From the NCBI GenBank assembly GCA_027577415.1, contig JANBQS010000344.1, forward strand, positions 1 to 20,488: DNA of 20,488 nt, in the 5' to 3' direction. A program made the translations under genes and the position numbers. How positions within the stretch are numbered: position 1 is the stretch's first letter; each line of letters begins with the position of its first letter. The DNA is from Coemansia sp. RSA 922 (lineage: Eukaryota; Kickxellomycota; Kickxellomycetes; Kickxellales; Kickxellaceae). Shown in pieces: positions 1 to 8,605 of the stretch. Below the pieces are notes generated by a model, which was not told the DNA's origin, made no database searches, and saw only the letters and a list, made by a program, of their open reading frames with translations.

Positions 1-32
1 TTAGTTTACAGCCTGCCCAACACACGTCTGAA

Positions 33-3000
33 ATGGACTGGCTGAGCGCCGCGCTATGGAATCTGTGCATGTCACTGCTGCCTCAGCGCAATGCGCGCGC
101 CCTGCTGGTGCCGCTGCTGTGTCTTGCCATGCTGGTGCCGCTGAGCCAAGCATCCGGAGCACGTCGCCAGCCCCTGGCTGTGGCCGAGGGTCTGGGTACA
201 TTATCCTCGAGTGTAGACGGCTCGCTTTCCACTGGCTTTGTTGCCACGCCGACTCCAAGCGACGACCTCTCGCATGGCCACATGGTAGGCAGCATAATGA
301 CCCTAGCCCAGCAAGCACATGCAGGGCGCCCAACAACGGAGCCACGGCAGGTATTGTCCACCGGGTACGTCCCAGAGCCAGCTGTTTCACCAAGCTTGGC
401 ATATACTGCCGAACCGCTGCAAGATGGCAACGCTGAGCAGGGCCGGCGGCGACCGGCTGAGCGATCTGAATCGCAGAGCAAGCGAAACCTGCTACTCTTG
501 GGTCGAGACAATGCGGGTATTGTGCCGCGCAAGTTCACCATCCCGGAGCCCTCTGTAGTAGCTGATGCCGAGGAGAAGCACATTGCAATGCTGCCCGCAA
601 AGCCACACGCCGCGGCAGCCGAGGAGCACCGACTATCTAGGCGAAACATGCTGGCTCGATCAGGGATTACGCTGGTCGACACAATGGTTGTCGCCACTGT
701 CGACGGCCGTATGTATGGCGTTAGCCGCTTCGACGGCTCTATTATCTGGAGGCGCGACGGCTTACTAGAGTCCGCAGCCACATTTCGCGCAAACCCGACC
801 TGCCCGCGAGGAATGGTGTGGACCAGGAGCCGAGCAGACAACTACTTGGATGCTTCTGGAGCGAGCGGCGAAGTGTGTGCACCTCTGCATGGCGGAGTAG
901 GTCGACTTAATTCCTCAAATGCTGCAGCTGGCAATGGGGCGAGTAATGGCGAGTGCCCCAGAGAGCCACTTGACAGCACCGCTGGCGATGCGCTTGGCGA
1001 GCTTGAAGCCGATAGCGATGGTGACGACGAAGAGGAGTGGCTGCTTGAGCAAGGCATTGACTGGCGCTCGGACCCTCAGCTGCTTGAGCGTCAGCGCCGG
1101 CGACGCCGCGAGTGGCTGGACAGGCAGAAAAGCAAGGCGCATAGGAATGCATTTTCTCGCGCTGGCGGCGACACATGTAGGCCGCAGGGGATGAGCCCTG
1201 ACTCGGAGTCGGTCGACCCACCCGAAGCTCTCTATATTGCCGAGCCAGGCGGAGGCGGAGCACTCTACATGTACAATGCTGAGTTGGGGCTAAAGAAATT
1301 GCCGCTCACTATCCAGAATTTGGTCGATCAGTCCCCAGTCCGGGTAAGCGACGTTTTATACACTGGAACCAAGGAAGCTAGCTTTGCGGCCATCGAATTG
1401 GCCACGGGCCGCCTCCTCAGTATCTATGGCGACGAGAGATCAGAGAGGGGCGGCGATGGCGGCGAAGATAGCAGCAGCAGCAGCTTTACTAGTCCTCGGT
1501 TTGGAGCCAGGCGAACCTCAATCAAGCTGCTGCTGTCTGAGAAGCTCAATAGAGTTAGCATCTATCCAGCTAGACCTGGTGCCAATCGCTTCCGCCAGCT
1601 GCCGCAATGGGAGCTCTACCACCGGTCCGTTCAGGCGCCAACGCTCGATACAGAGATTGACGCGCTGCTATCCGAGCTTAGCGACGCAATCGAGGCATTG
1701 GGGGCTACCGATGGAGGCGACAGCGATGGTGATGTCGTTGTAAACTCTAGCCCGCATGGACCGACAAAGTTCGTGATGACTCAGGACGGCGGCTTTGTCA
1801 TGGTAGAGGCTACAACGGGGATTCCGCTGTGGGCCCAGGAGTTTGACTCGCCAGTTGTCAGCGTGTTTGACGTGTTTGGCATTGCTACCGCCGATGCCGA
1901 TGGTAGTGACGCTGCTGCTAGCGGCGGCACCAACTACGTAGCGCGCAGACGCGACCTGAGTCCGGCTGCCCAGCAGAGCCGGTTCTTGCGATGGAGGCAA
2001 CTGCACGAAGTTGACGACGAGGTTGTTTCTGGGGGTAGCCGCCTCGGCTTTGGCAAGGCGCACTCGCAGGACAGTCAGTGGCGCACCGGCTCGGCGGGTG
2101 GCAACGTCCTGGCGGGTGCATTCTGGGAGCGCACAAGCAAAACTACTGCGCAGCCGCAGATCGCGTATATCGGCAAATTGAAGGACACGCTGTACACACT
2201 GACCAGTGACGAGTTCCCGCTTATCGACCACCCGTCGCTGCTCTCTTCGCTGCTACTGGCCCTAGCGCAGGCGAAGCGCGACCAGTTGCGATATGCAGAA
2301 TTGCAGCACCCCGAGTGGTGGGATCGGTGGAGCTTTTTGACGCACGATGCCGCCGTGCTTCGAGTTTTGCAAGAGGCGCGCGCCTGGTGGCTCAGGCCGC
2401 CAGCTGCAGAGGGCGAACTCGCGCTGGATAACCGATTTGAGCGGATAATGGATATGGTAGCACAGCACCATGCTGTTGCTAGCAAAGCTTCCGACGCGGA
2501 TGCTGCGGCTAGCGGGCGGCAGATATGTGACGCCGAGGGATACTGCTACTTTGATGGCCTTGTTGGCATGCACCCTTTTGAACCATTACTAATCGATGTT
2601 CCCGAAGTTGAAGGCGTGCCCCTGCATCGGCCAGGGCTACCAGGTAGCGAGGTCGTAAGAGAGGGTTACGAGGATGTGAGTGGCGAGGCTGTAGATCTAC
2701 CGCGCGGCGACAATGGCCAGCGCCTGGCGGATGAGGCCTCGGCAGCAGCACTGCTGAAGGAGGACACTGAGGACTGGCCTTGGTGGAGGTACGTCGGCCA
2801 TTACATGACGCGAGTGGCGGCATTTATCGGATATATGGTCACCATTACAGTGCTGGTCGCCTTTGCTGGTGCCGTCTACTTGCTACGACCTCGCAACAAG
2901 CGGCGGCCGCGTATGTGGATCGATGCCGAGGGAGATGGCACGACTAGGACTGGCCGCCGTGCGCGTCTACGCATCTCTTGGGCGCTGATGCACCGCATGT

Positions 3001-5465
3001 GGGATACTCTCAAGGAGGAGTGGCGCTTTTCGGTTGAGGAGGCCTGGCGCAATCCCAACGCAGCGGCAATGCTTCGTCGTACGGGCGTAACAAACCGGTC
3101 TCCTGATCTGGATGCCGATGCCGCTCTAGCGCAACAGGAGCTGTCACGACACTCTAATGCCAGTGCCGGTAGTAGCCAAGACGGTACAGCCCAGGCTTTT
3201 CGCCGTGGATCTGCGTCAGCGTCGGCATCTGGGTCACCCCTGAACATGGGGGTGCTTGGACGCGAAGATAGCGACCCGTCGACTATTGACCGGTTGCCAT
3301 CGGGGATGACGACGCCGCGCCGCAATTCCACTGGCGGGCTGCCTATGACTCCGCTGAAGCGCGGATCGGTTGAGAACGACAGCATCGAGCGCATGCTGGC
3401 GACCTCACCGCGCGCAGCTCAGTCTCGGCCAACTCGGCTAGATACTATCACAATGACCGACCAAGTGCTTGGCTATGGCAGCCATGGTACGGTGGTTTAC
3501 CGTGGTGAGTTCCAGGGCCGAGCGGTGGCTGTGAAGCGACTGCTAGTGGAATTCTACGACGTTGCCGAGCACGAAGTGAAGGTGTTGCAGGACAGCGACT
3601 CGCATCCAAACGTGATTCGGTACTATTGCACCGAGCGAGAGGGTCACTTTTTGTATATTGCTCTCGAGCTATGTACTGGGTCATTGGCCGATGCTATCAT
3701 GCGAGCGCCTGTGGCAGTGGCAGCCAGCCAGCTGCTGGCCACTATCACAAAGCGCAAGGCTATGTACCAGCTGGCGTGCGGGCTGCACCATTTACACGCG
3801 CTGAAGCTGGTCCATCGCGACATTAAGCCGCAAAATATCCTCATAGCTCCACCACCTCACCGCCGTCGTCGCCGTGTAGCGCGCAACGATCTAGATGATC
3901 CTGACGACTCTGTTATAATGACCAATGGTGCCCCACGCGTGCTTATTAGCGATTTTGGCCTATCACGTATCCTGGACGACGACGAGAGCTCGTTTGCCAA
4001 CACCTACACCATGCATGGCATGGGCCACGGCGCAGCCCATATGCCAGGCGCCATGCCGGTTGGAATGATCGGCGGCATTGGCGGAGGCACAGTTGGCTGG
4101 CGCGCACCCGAGTGCTTTGACTCTCCCGAGGCGCGGCGGATGCTGAGCTCGCCCTCAGCGCAGCTACAGTCGGCCGACGCCCTTGGTGAGTCTCCCTCAT
4201 GGCCCTCTCTACGCGGCCAAGCGAATGGCCTCGCTGACGAGCCCAGTCCCTATGTTAGCCGAGGGACTAGATCTCGCTTGCGCCAACTAACCATGACTGC
4301 ATCAGCGACGGCGCCGCTTGACACGACCGACGGTGCACAGCAGCAGCAGCCGGGATCTGAGGGCGACGAGCCGGAGGATAGCGCTGGAACCAACCCGACC
4401 AACCCGACAGAACTGGCGACATCGACATCCTTTGCTAGAAATGCGGGCACGCACCGGCGAATGACACGCGCTGTGGATATCTTCTCCATGGGGTGCGTAT
4501 TCCACTACGTGCTGATGGACGGCGAGCATCCGTTTGGCGACCGGCTGAGTCGCGAGCAGCGCATCCTTGCTGGCACTCCCGATCTGCGCCCACTGGAGGG
4601 AAGCGACAACCCGTCTGCCATAGAGGCGGTTGATCTAATTGCTCACATGGTCGCTCGGAATGAGCGAGACCGGCCCAGTGCTGCCAGCGTTCTGGTCCAC
4701 CCGTACTTCTGGGACGCCACGCAGCGACTGAGCTTTATGCAAGATGTCTCCGACTGTCTGGAGGCTGAAGCCCGACTGATCAAGGTGGCGAGTGAGGGCC
4801 TTCCCGAGCCTCCCAAAAAGCCCAGACCGACTCCAAAGAAAAAGGGCGGAGCGCCGTCTGGACCACCACCACCAGCAACTACATCTACTGACTCTTCTGG
4901 TGACAAGCTTGGTTCACACGCGTTCTCGAATGAGTCGATAGAGAACATCATCGCTCAGCTTCCCTCTGAGCAGGCCAAAGCTGTACGACGCGCGATCACT
5001 TTGCTAGACGCATTTGAGGTTGGCGGCGAGCTTGTCATGGATGGCCCACCACCACCCACAGATGGATTCCAAGTCGTTGGCATGCCGCCGTCTAACCACT
5101 CTTCAGCTGTCGAGGCAATGTCCGAGGCTGTTGGCTCTGGTAAAGGCAGGTCGACACGACCGCGTAAGGTTATGTGGGATCGGCGGTTGGACTCGCACTT
5201 GCGACGCGATCTGGGCAAGTTCCGAAAGTACGATGGCACACGACTGAGGGATCTGTTGCGCGTCATCCGCAACAAGAAAAACCACTACCAGGACATGGCA
5301 GAACCGCTGCGAGAGGCGCTGGGCGATATCCCTGACGGCTACTTGAACTACTTTGAGTCGCGCTTCCCCTACTTGCTGCTGCATTGCTATTACTTTGTGC
5401 TAGAGGACGATAGCTTGCGCACAGCTACCGTGTTTAGATCCTACTTCCGCCCGCCGACAGTGTAG
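33..5465 (+). CDS. IRE1: IRE1-type ER-stress sensor kinase/endoribonuclease
   Basis: Type I ER membrane sensor of unfolded proteins; its cytosolic RNase starts the unconventional splicing of HAC1/XBP1-type mRNA (family knowledge). The 1810-residue frame has a signal-peptide-like start (hydrophobic about 24-40) and a luminal beta-propeller-like sensor about 205-730, with the family pattern YIAEP..GALYMYN..LPLTIQNLV at about 398-430. One membrane helix spans about 927-951. In the kinase I see the Gly loop 1147-1154, Lys1168, HRD 1261-1263 followed by KPQN, DFG 1307-1309 and APE 1358-1360. The activation loop has S1319, S1320 and T1324, matching the phosphorylated cluster of yeast Ire1. The C-terminal KEN RNase has Y1733, R1746, N1747 and H1751, the same spacing as yeast Y1043/R1056/N1057/H1061. 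It is far longer than yeast Ire1 (1115 aa) because of low-complexity insertions. No stop precedes the ATG within the window, so the true start could lie upstream, but the signal peptide fits this one. Confidence 0.96.
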   Translation: MDWLSAALWNLCMSLLPQRNARALLVPLLCLAMLVPLSQASGARRQPLAVAEGLGTLSSSVDGSLSTGFVATPTPSDDLSHGHMVGSIMTLAQQAHAGRPTTEPRQVLSTGYVPEPAVSPSLAYTAEPLQDGNAEQGRRRPAERSESQSKRNLLLLGRDNAGIVPRKFTIPEPSVVADAEEKHIAMLPAKPHAAAAEEHRLSRRNMLARSGITLVDTMVVATVDGRMYGVSRFDGSIIWRRDGLLESAATFRANPTCPRGMVWTRSRADNYLDASGASGEVCAPLHGGVGRLNSSNAAAGNGASNGECPREPLDSTAGDALGELEADSDGDDEEEWLLEQGIDWRSDPQLLERQRRRRREWLDRQKSKAHRNAFSRAGGDTCRPQGMSPDSESVDPPEALYIAEPGGGGALYMYNAELGLKKLPLTIQNLVDQSPVRVSDVLYTGTKEASFAAIELATGRLLSIYGDERSERGGDGGEDSSSSSFTSPRFGARRTSIKLLLSEKLNRVSIYPARPGANRFRQLPQWELYHRSVQAPTLDTEIDALLSELSDAIEALGATDGGDSDGDVVVNSSPHGPTKFVMTQDGGFVMVEATTGIPLWAQEFDSPVVSVFDVFGIATADADGSDAAASGGTNYVARRRDLSPAAQQSRFLRWRQLHEVDDEVVSGGSRLGFGKAHSQDSQWRTGSAGGNVLAGAFWERTSKTTAQPQIAYIGKLKDTLYTLTSDEFPLIDHPSLLSSLLLALAQAKRDQLRYAELQHPEWWDRWSFLTHDAAVLRVLQEARAWWLRPPAAEGELALDNRFERIMDMVAQHHAVASKASDADAAASGRQICDAEGYCYFDGLVGMHPFEPLLIDVPEVEGVPLHRPGLPGSEVVREGYEDVSGEAVDLPRGDNGQRLADEASAAALLKEDTEDWPWWRYVGHYMTRVAAFIGYMVTITVLVAFAGAVYLLRPRNKRRPRMWIDAEGDGTTRTGRRARLRISWALMHRMWDTLKEEWRFSVEEAWRNPNAAAMLRRTGVTNRSPDLDADAALAQQELSRHSNASAGSSQDGTAQAFRRGSASASASGSPLNMGVLGREDSDPSTIDRLPSGMTTPRRNSTGGLPMTPLKRGSVENDSIERMLATSPRAAQSRPTRLDTITMTDQVLGYGSHGTVVYRGEFQGRAVAVKRLLVEFYDVAEHEVKVLQDSDSHPNVIRYYCTEREGHFLYIALELCTGSLADAIMRAPVAVAASQLLATITKRKAMYQLACGLHHLHALKLVHRDIKPQNILIAPPPHRRRRRVARNDLDDPDDSVIMTNGAPRVLISDFGLSRILDDDESSFANTYTMHGMGHGAAHMPGAMPVGMIGGIGGGTVGWRAPECFDSPEARRMLSSPSAQLQSADALGESPSWPSLRGQANGLADEPSPYVSRGTRSRLRQLTMTASATAPLDTTDGAQQQQPGSEGDEPEDSAGTNPTNPTELATSTSFARNAGTHRRMTRAVDIFSMGCVFHYVLMDGEHPFGDRLSREQRILAGTPDLRPLEGSDNPSAIEAVDLIAHMVARNERDRPSAASVLVHPYFWDATQRLSFMQDVSDCLEAEARLIKVASEGLPEPPKKPRPTPKKKGGAPSGPPPPATTSTDSSGDKLGSHAFSNESIENIIAQLPSEQAKAVRRAITLLDAFEVGGELVMDGPPPPTDGFQVVGMPPSNHSSAVEAMSEAVGSGKGRSTRPRKVMWDRRLDSHLRRDLGKFRKYDGTRLRDLLRVIRNKKNHYQDMAEPLREALGDIPDGYLNYFESRFPYLLLHCYYFVLEDDSLRTATVFRSYFRPPTV

Positions 5466-5703
5466 ATTATATGTTTTTTGTTGGTATATTTCTTAGCAAA
5501 TTGATATTTACTTTGCCAAGTACCTGACCAAATCGGGGGGACCATGGCTCAGGAACCACTGAAGTATGAATGAGCCGACTTGGTCGTAAAATCTACTCCG
5601 CCAAGCCCTCGATTTATGCTCTTTTTTTCCTCTCACTGCTGTTTTTCCTTTCTTTAAATTTTTCGTCATCATCTCTCATTCTTAAAAACCTATTTCTACT
5701 ACA
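5466..5703 (+). promoter_or_regulatory. IRE1 3' flank and YIPF1 promoter/5' UTR
   Basis: This 238-bp gap begins with T-rich sequence just after the IRE1 stop, a likely 3' end region. About 5618-5700 is a pyrimidine-rich (C/T) tract running up to the ATG of the next gene, as is common in fungal promoters and leaders. There is no clear TATA box and no other gene. Confidence 0.4.
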
Positions 5704-6555
5704 ATGAATTACGGGCGGCCAGCACCAGATTACAACATTGTGGTTGACGTTGACGACGATGAGCCGACCTTGGAGTTTCAGGACTTTGCCTCGACCAATG
5801 CACAGCGAGGTCGCATGAATTCCAGTGGAATGGCCACTGGGCCAGCAGCAGCAACAACAGCAGCACCGCCATACCAACCGCCGGGCCAGGGCGAGGCACC
5901 GAGTGGAGGGTACTCGGTATGGCGCACAGAGTACTGGGCGCAGTATTTCAACGTAGATTCGAGCGATGTCGTGCAGCGGTCGTTCTTGGCTGTAGTGCCC
6001 AAGGACAGCTTCCTGGACGTATACAACACCAACCCAGATCTGTGGGGCACGTTCTGGATCCCGACATCGGTTATATTCGCCATGTTTGTCACAGCATCGC
6101 TCTCGCAGAGCATCGCGGTGGCCTTGGCTGGGCAGAAGCGCGAGTACGATTTTTCCATGCTGTCGTTTGCTGTATTCACAATCTACTCATACGTGCTGGC
6201 GATCGGTACATTTGTGTATCTGGCGACAAAGTACTTTGGCAGTCAGCCTGGTCTGATGGAGTGCTTTAGCGTATACGGCTATGCGATGGCTGTGTGGATC
6301 CCGATCTCTGTACTTTGTGTCTTGCCGTTTGACTGGTTCCGCTGGGTCATGGTTGCGGTCGGCTTTGCGTCGTCGGGCTTTTTCATTATGCGCTCGGTCA
6401 ACCAAATTGTCAGCCGCTCTAACGGCAAGCTCCACAAGGGCATCATCCCCTTGCTGCTGGTCGCTCATGCGCTGCTCGTTGTCGTCTTCAAGTTTAGATT
6501 CTTCAGCTACTCTGTCTCTAGCGTTCCAGCACCGACTCCAGCGCCGGGTAAATGA
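5704..6555 (+). CDS. YIPF1: YIPF1/YIPF2-type (Yip1 domain) Golgi membrane protein
   Basis: 283 residues. Yip1-domain proteins are five-pass Golgi/endosomal membrane proteins that bind Rab GTPases and help vesicle traffic (family knowledge). The N-terminus is cytosolic, acidic then Pro/Ala/Gln-rich (1-75). The motif WRTEYWAQYFNVDSSDVVQR at about 77-96, then a Pro-Lys-Asp/NPDLWGTFWIPT segment, match the YIPF1/YIPF2 branch, whose members have an EYYQ-FFDVDT and NPDLYGPFW pattern. Membrane segments are at about 117-135, 152-175, 188-207, 212-230 and 246-264. The tail is short, Pro/Thr-rich and ends in Lys. There is no intron. It is co-directional with IRE1 and convergent with eL34, with 152 bp between stops. 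The subfamily is fairly sure. Which yeast gene it matches (Yip5 is likely) is inference. Confidence 0.88.
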   Translation: MNYGRPAPDYNIVVDVDDDEPTLEFQDFASTNAQRGRMNSSGMATGPAAATTAAPPYQPPGQGEAPSGGYSVWRTEYWAQYFNVDSSDVVQRSFLAVVPKDSFLDVYNTNPDLWGTFWIPTSVIFAMFVTASLSQSIAVALAGQKREYDFSMLSFAVFTIYSYVLAIGTFVYLATKYFGSQPGLMECFSVYGYAMAVWIPISVLCVLPFDWFRWVMVAVGFASSGFFIMRSVNQIVSRSNGKLHKGIIPLLLVAHALLVVVFKFRFFSYSVSSVPAPTPAPGK

Positions 6556-6707
6556 AACCTCAGTTGGTTTAGCAGCTCTTTTTCATATGTATCTCTGCAT
6601 AAAAATTTCTATACCCTACACAACTATGTATTCCATTTCAGCACATACAATTGCCTGATAGAGTTTTCTTTTTAAAAGGGAGGGGGTCAAAAAGAAAAAC
6701 ACACAAT
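6556..6707. other. Convergent intergenic spacer
   Basis: A 152-bp AT-rich spacer between two convergent stop codons. It must hold both 3' ends. An AT-rich stretch around 6597-6606 could serve as a poly(A) element for the plus-strand gene. No gene is seen. Confidence 0.4.
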
Positions 6708-7043
6708 TTACTTCTTGGCCTGAGCCTTGAGGACCTTCTTGACGATCTTCTGCTCCTCAATGAGGAAGGCACGGACAATGCGCGAGCGCACGCAAGTGCT
6801 GCAGCGAGAGCCACCGTAGGCGCGGGAGATCGACTTCTGGCTCTTGTTCAGGCGAGCGTACTCCTTGGGACGGAGGGCGGGGATACCAGCAAGCGAGCTA
6901 CCGCAGTCACCGCAACGAGGTCCCTTGGCGGGCTTCTTGACGTGGAGAAGACGGAGGTTGCCACCGGGGGTCTTGCTCATGCGGACCCGGTTGGACTTGG
7001 TGTTGTAAGACAGGCGGCGCCTGTAAGTGACACGCTGGACCAT
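6708..7043 (-). CDS. RPL34: Cytosolic large-subunit ribosomal protein eL34
   Basis: 111 residues, the usual eL34 length. It is a structural protein of the 60S subunit. The N-terminus ([17 protein letters not shown]) and the middle (TPGGNL, then [10 protein letters not shown]) are diagnostic. Two CxxC pairs, C44/C47 and C81/C84, form the zinc site found in eukaryotic eL34. The C-terminus is lysine-rich and ends AKK. The coding frame has no intron, although RPL34 is intron-containing in many fungi. The ATG is at 7041-7043, followed by GTCCAGCGTG on the minus strand. The upstream region (above 7043) carries a short tandem motif array that may be its promoter. Identification is secure. Confidence 0.97.
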   Translation of the reverse strand: MVQRVTYRRRLSYNTKSNRVRMSKTPGGNLRLLHVKKPAKGPRCGDCGSSLAGIPALRPKEYARLNKSQKSISRAYGGSRCSTCVRSRIVRAFLIEEQKIVKKVLKAQAKK

Positions 7044-7328
7044 TTTGAATAGATGTATAAGCTACTATTTGTCGAATCCGCCAAATTAACCAATACGTCC
7101 ATAATACAAATTCCATAGTAAAAGCCGCCATGTGTAAATGCGAGTACGTTTTTTTCACCAGGGAAATGTCGATGTAAATTGCGGTCAGAATTCGAAATTT
7201 CAATAACGCGATCGTATCCATCCGTTTTTGTCGATACGTATACAAGGAGAGTTGTTATAAAAACACAGTATAGAAAATGCAGAGTAATTAGTTAGTAACG
7301 GCCCTCAATGGTTAAAGTAGTCATTTCG

Positions 7329-7376
7329 CGAATCCATCGGCGAATCCATTCACGCATCCATCGGCGTATCCATTAT
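7329..7376. repeat. Four tandem 12-bp repeats (CGNATCCATNNN)
   Basis: The copies start at 7329, 7341, 7353 and 7365: cgaatccatcgg, cgaatccattca, cgcatccatcgg and cgtatccattat. Copies 1 and 3 share the ending tcgg, while 2 and 4 share tt, so there is also a 24-bp higher period. A fifth isolated copy (cgtatccatccg) lies at 7213-7224. Read toward eL34 the core is ATGGAT-N-CG. The array lies 286-333 bp upstream of the eL34 start codon. Confidence 0.85.
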
Positions 7377-7489
7377 ATGACAAAAATAAAAAAACGTACC
7401 CTCGGCAATTATAAATCGTGACGAATGGAAACGAGAGGTCGATTACAAGGTTCCGAGCGCCAAGTTCGCCTGTCTTGCACTGTGCGCGA

Positions 7490-7544
7490 GTCTCTCAAAT
7501 GAAGAGACCATCGGTTCGAGCCGCCGGCTCACTTTATCGAGCCG
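7490..7544. other. Paired hairpins with a B-box-like string
   Basis: A perfect 6-bp stem with a 7-nt loop (7490-7495 with 7503-7508) is followed by GGTTCGAGCC at 7513-7522. Next comes a second perfect 6-bp stem, CGGCTC/GAGCCG (7525-7530 with 7539-7544), with an 8-nt loop. It resembles parts of a tRNA, but no acceptor or T stem pairs correctly. It could be a Pol III/TFIIIC site, a tRNA relic, or structure in the 3' UTR of the minus-strand uS4m gene. Confidence 0.4.
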
Positions 7545-7637
7545 ATTGCTATTCTCCAATATTGTGAAAGGCAAGATAAGAATTGTATATTGTAACTTTT
7601 AAGGAGTGGCAAGGCAGACACGATTCATATGCTGGCT

Positions 7638-8333
7638 TCACTTCCTGGTGCGACCACGACGGAAGTAGTACTCAAAGGCCAGCGAGTGGAACTCTGGCGG
7701 GTAAGGCGACGGCACTTCAGTGGAGTTGGGCCGAGTCACAGGCTCGCGAAGGAACACAGCCGAGCAAGTGTTGTAGTTCACCTCGAGGTACTCTGGAATA
7801 AACATCCAGGGCTGCTGGAAGGGAAGAGCCGAGAAGCGCAGCTCCTTCGACTCCTTGCTTGGCCTCAGAGTGACGACAGCCTCGGGATCAACAGTCACGA
7901 TATCGCCGTCCTTCACAGTGTGGCTAGGGAACGGATGCTTCTGGCCGTTGAGCTTTACCTTGCCGTGCACAATCATTTGGCGAGCCATCCAGATCGACGA
8001 GGCAAAATGGCTACGGAACACGATAAAGTCCATACGCCGCTCCATACAGGCGTACATCAGCGATGCTGTGTTTGGGTGCTTGGCTTTGTCGTCTAGCTTC
8101 ATGTTCAATGTGGGTAGCTGGGGCTTGAACATTCGGAGCCACCGCCGCTCAGTGATGTTGGCGTCGTGGTATCCGCGCGTATCGCGCTTGGCCTTCCACA
8201 TGAACTGAAACCGCGTCCTCTGCTTGGGCGAAAACAGCTTCTTGCGCGACAGCTGGTACAGATTACGCGGATCCCAAGACATTGAAATTAGTTCTCGGGA
8301 GAACTTTAACGCTGTGTCCGCCTTGCTCGGCAT
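7638..8333 (-). CDS. NAM9: Mitochondrial small-subunit ribosomal protein uS4m (Nam9-like)
   Basis: 231 residues. uS4 is a primary rRNA-binding protein of the small subunit, here the mitochondrial form. The N-terminus has the Nam9-type WDPRNLYQLSRKK segment, followed by KQRTRFQFMWKAKRDTRGYH. An S4 RNA-binding domain lies at about 101-150: the pattern ERRMDFIVFRSHFASS, then ARQMIVHGKVKLNGQ, then DGDIVTVDP. A tail unique to the fungal mitochondrial proteins includes PEYLEVNY and ends in Arg/Lys. It is shorter than yeast Nam9 (486 aa), which has long extensions. No classical presequence is obvious. It is divergent from zuotin across a 272-bp shared upstream region. The ATG at 8331-8333 is the first in frame and fits the N-terminal homology. 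Confidence 0.9.
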   Translation of the reverse strand: MPSKADTALKFSRELISMSWDPRNLYQLSRKKLFSPKQRTRFQFMWKAKRDTRGYHDANITERRWLRMFKPQLPTLNMKLDDKAKHPNTASLMYACMERRMDFIVFRSHFASSIWMARQMIVHGKVKLNGQKHPFPSHTVKDGDIVTVDPEAVVTLRPSKESKELRFSALPFQQPWMFIPEYLEVNYNTCSAVFLREPVTRPNSTEVPSPYPPEFHSLAFEYYFRRGRTRK

Positions 8334-8605
8334 TTTGTTTATTCACAATCTCTTTTGGCAATTCGCGGCAATAAATACGAGTGACGAAAAGGTTGCAAAA
8401 AAGATAAAAAAAAAAAATGCAATTCGTCTCAATTGACATTTGTCGAACTCAAGAAAACGCTTTGAAAATAATCGTTGATCTGATCGATTGGGCGTTGATC
8501 ACTATTTATGCTCTGTGTATGTCGTCACTAGCTAGAGCTTCTTCTTTGCTAGCTTGCTGAAATTGTATTCCATCTATCAAGTCATTTTCTATTTTACTTT
8601 GCAAA
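8334..8605. promoter_or_regulatory. Divergent promoter region of uS4m and zuotin
   Basis: A 272-bp AT-rich region separates two divergent starts. It contains an A12 run at 8406-8417, a nucleosome-excluding tract typical of fungal bidirectional promoters, and a pyrimidine-rich leader just before the zuotin ATG. Shared control of a mitoribosomal protein and a ribosome-associated chaperone is inferred from the layout. Confidence 0.5.

Larger units (their letters stand above)
7044..7637 (-). promoter_or_regulatory. eL34 upstream region and uS4m 3' flank
   Basis: A 594-bp gap between two minus-strand genes. The half next to eL34 is AT-rich and contains five copies of a 12-bp motif (7213-7224 and 7329-7376), probably promoter elements. 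The half next to uS4m (7440-7560) is GC-richer and folds into small hairpins, with a TFIIIC B-box-like string. No protein-coding gene is seen. Confidence 0.45.

Noticed and set aside
83..841. 252-codon antisense ORF within IRE1
   Set aside because: A shadow of a GC-rich coding strand. IRE1 carries unmistakable domains, and the antisense translation resembles nothing.
7440..7530. tRNA gene suggested by GGTTCGAGCC and an anticodon-like hairpin
   Set aside because: The hairpin loop has A rather than T at position 33, the T stem does not pair, and no acceptor stem exists on either strand.
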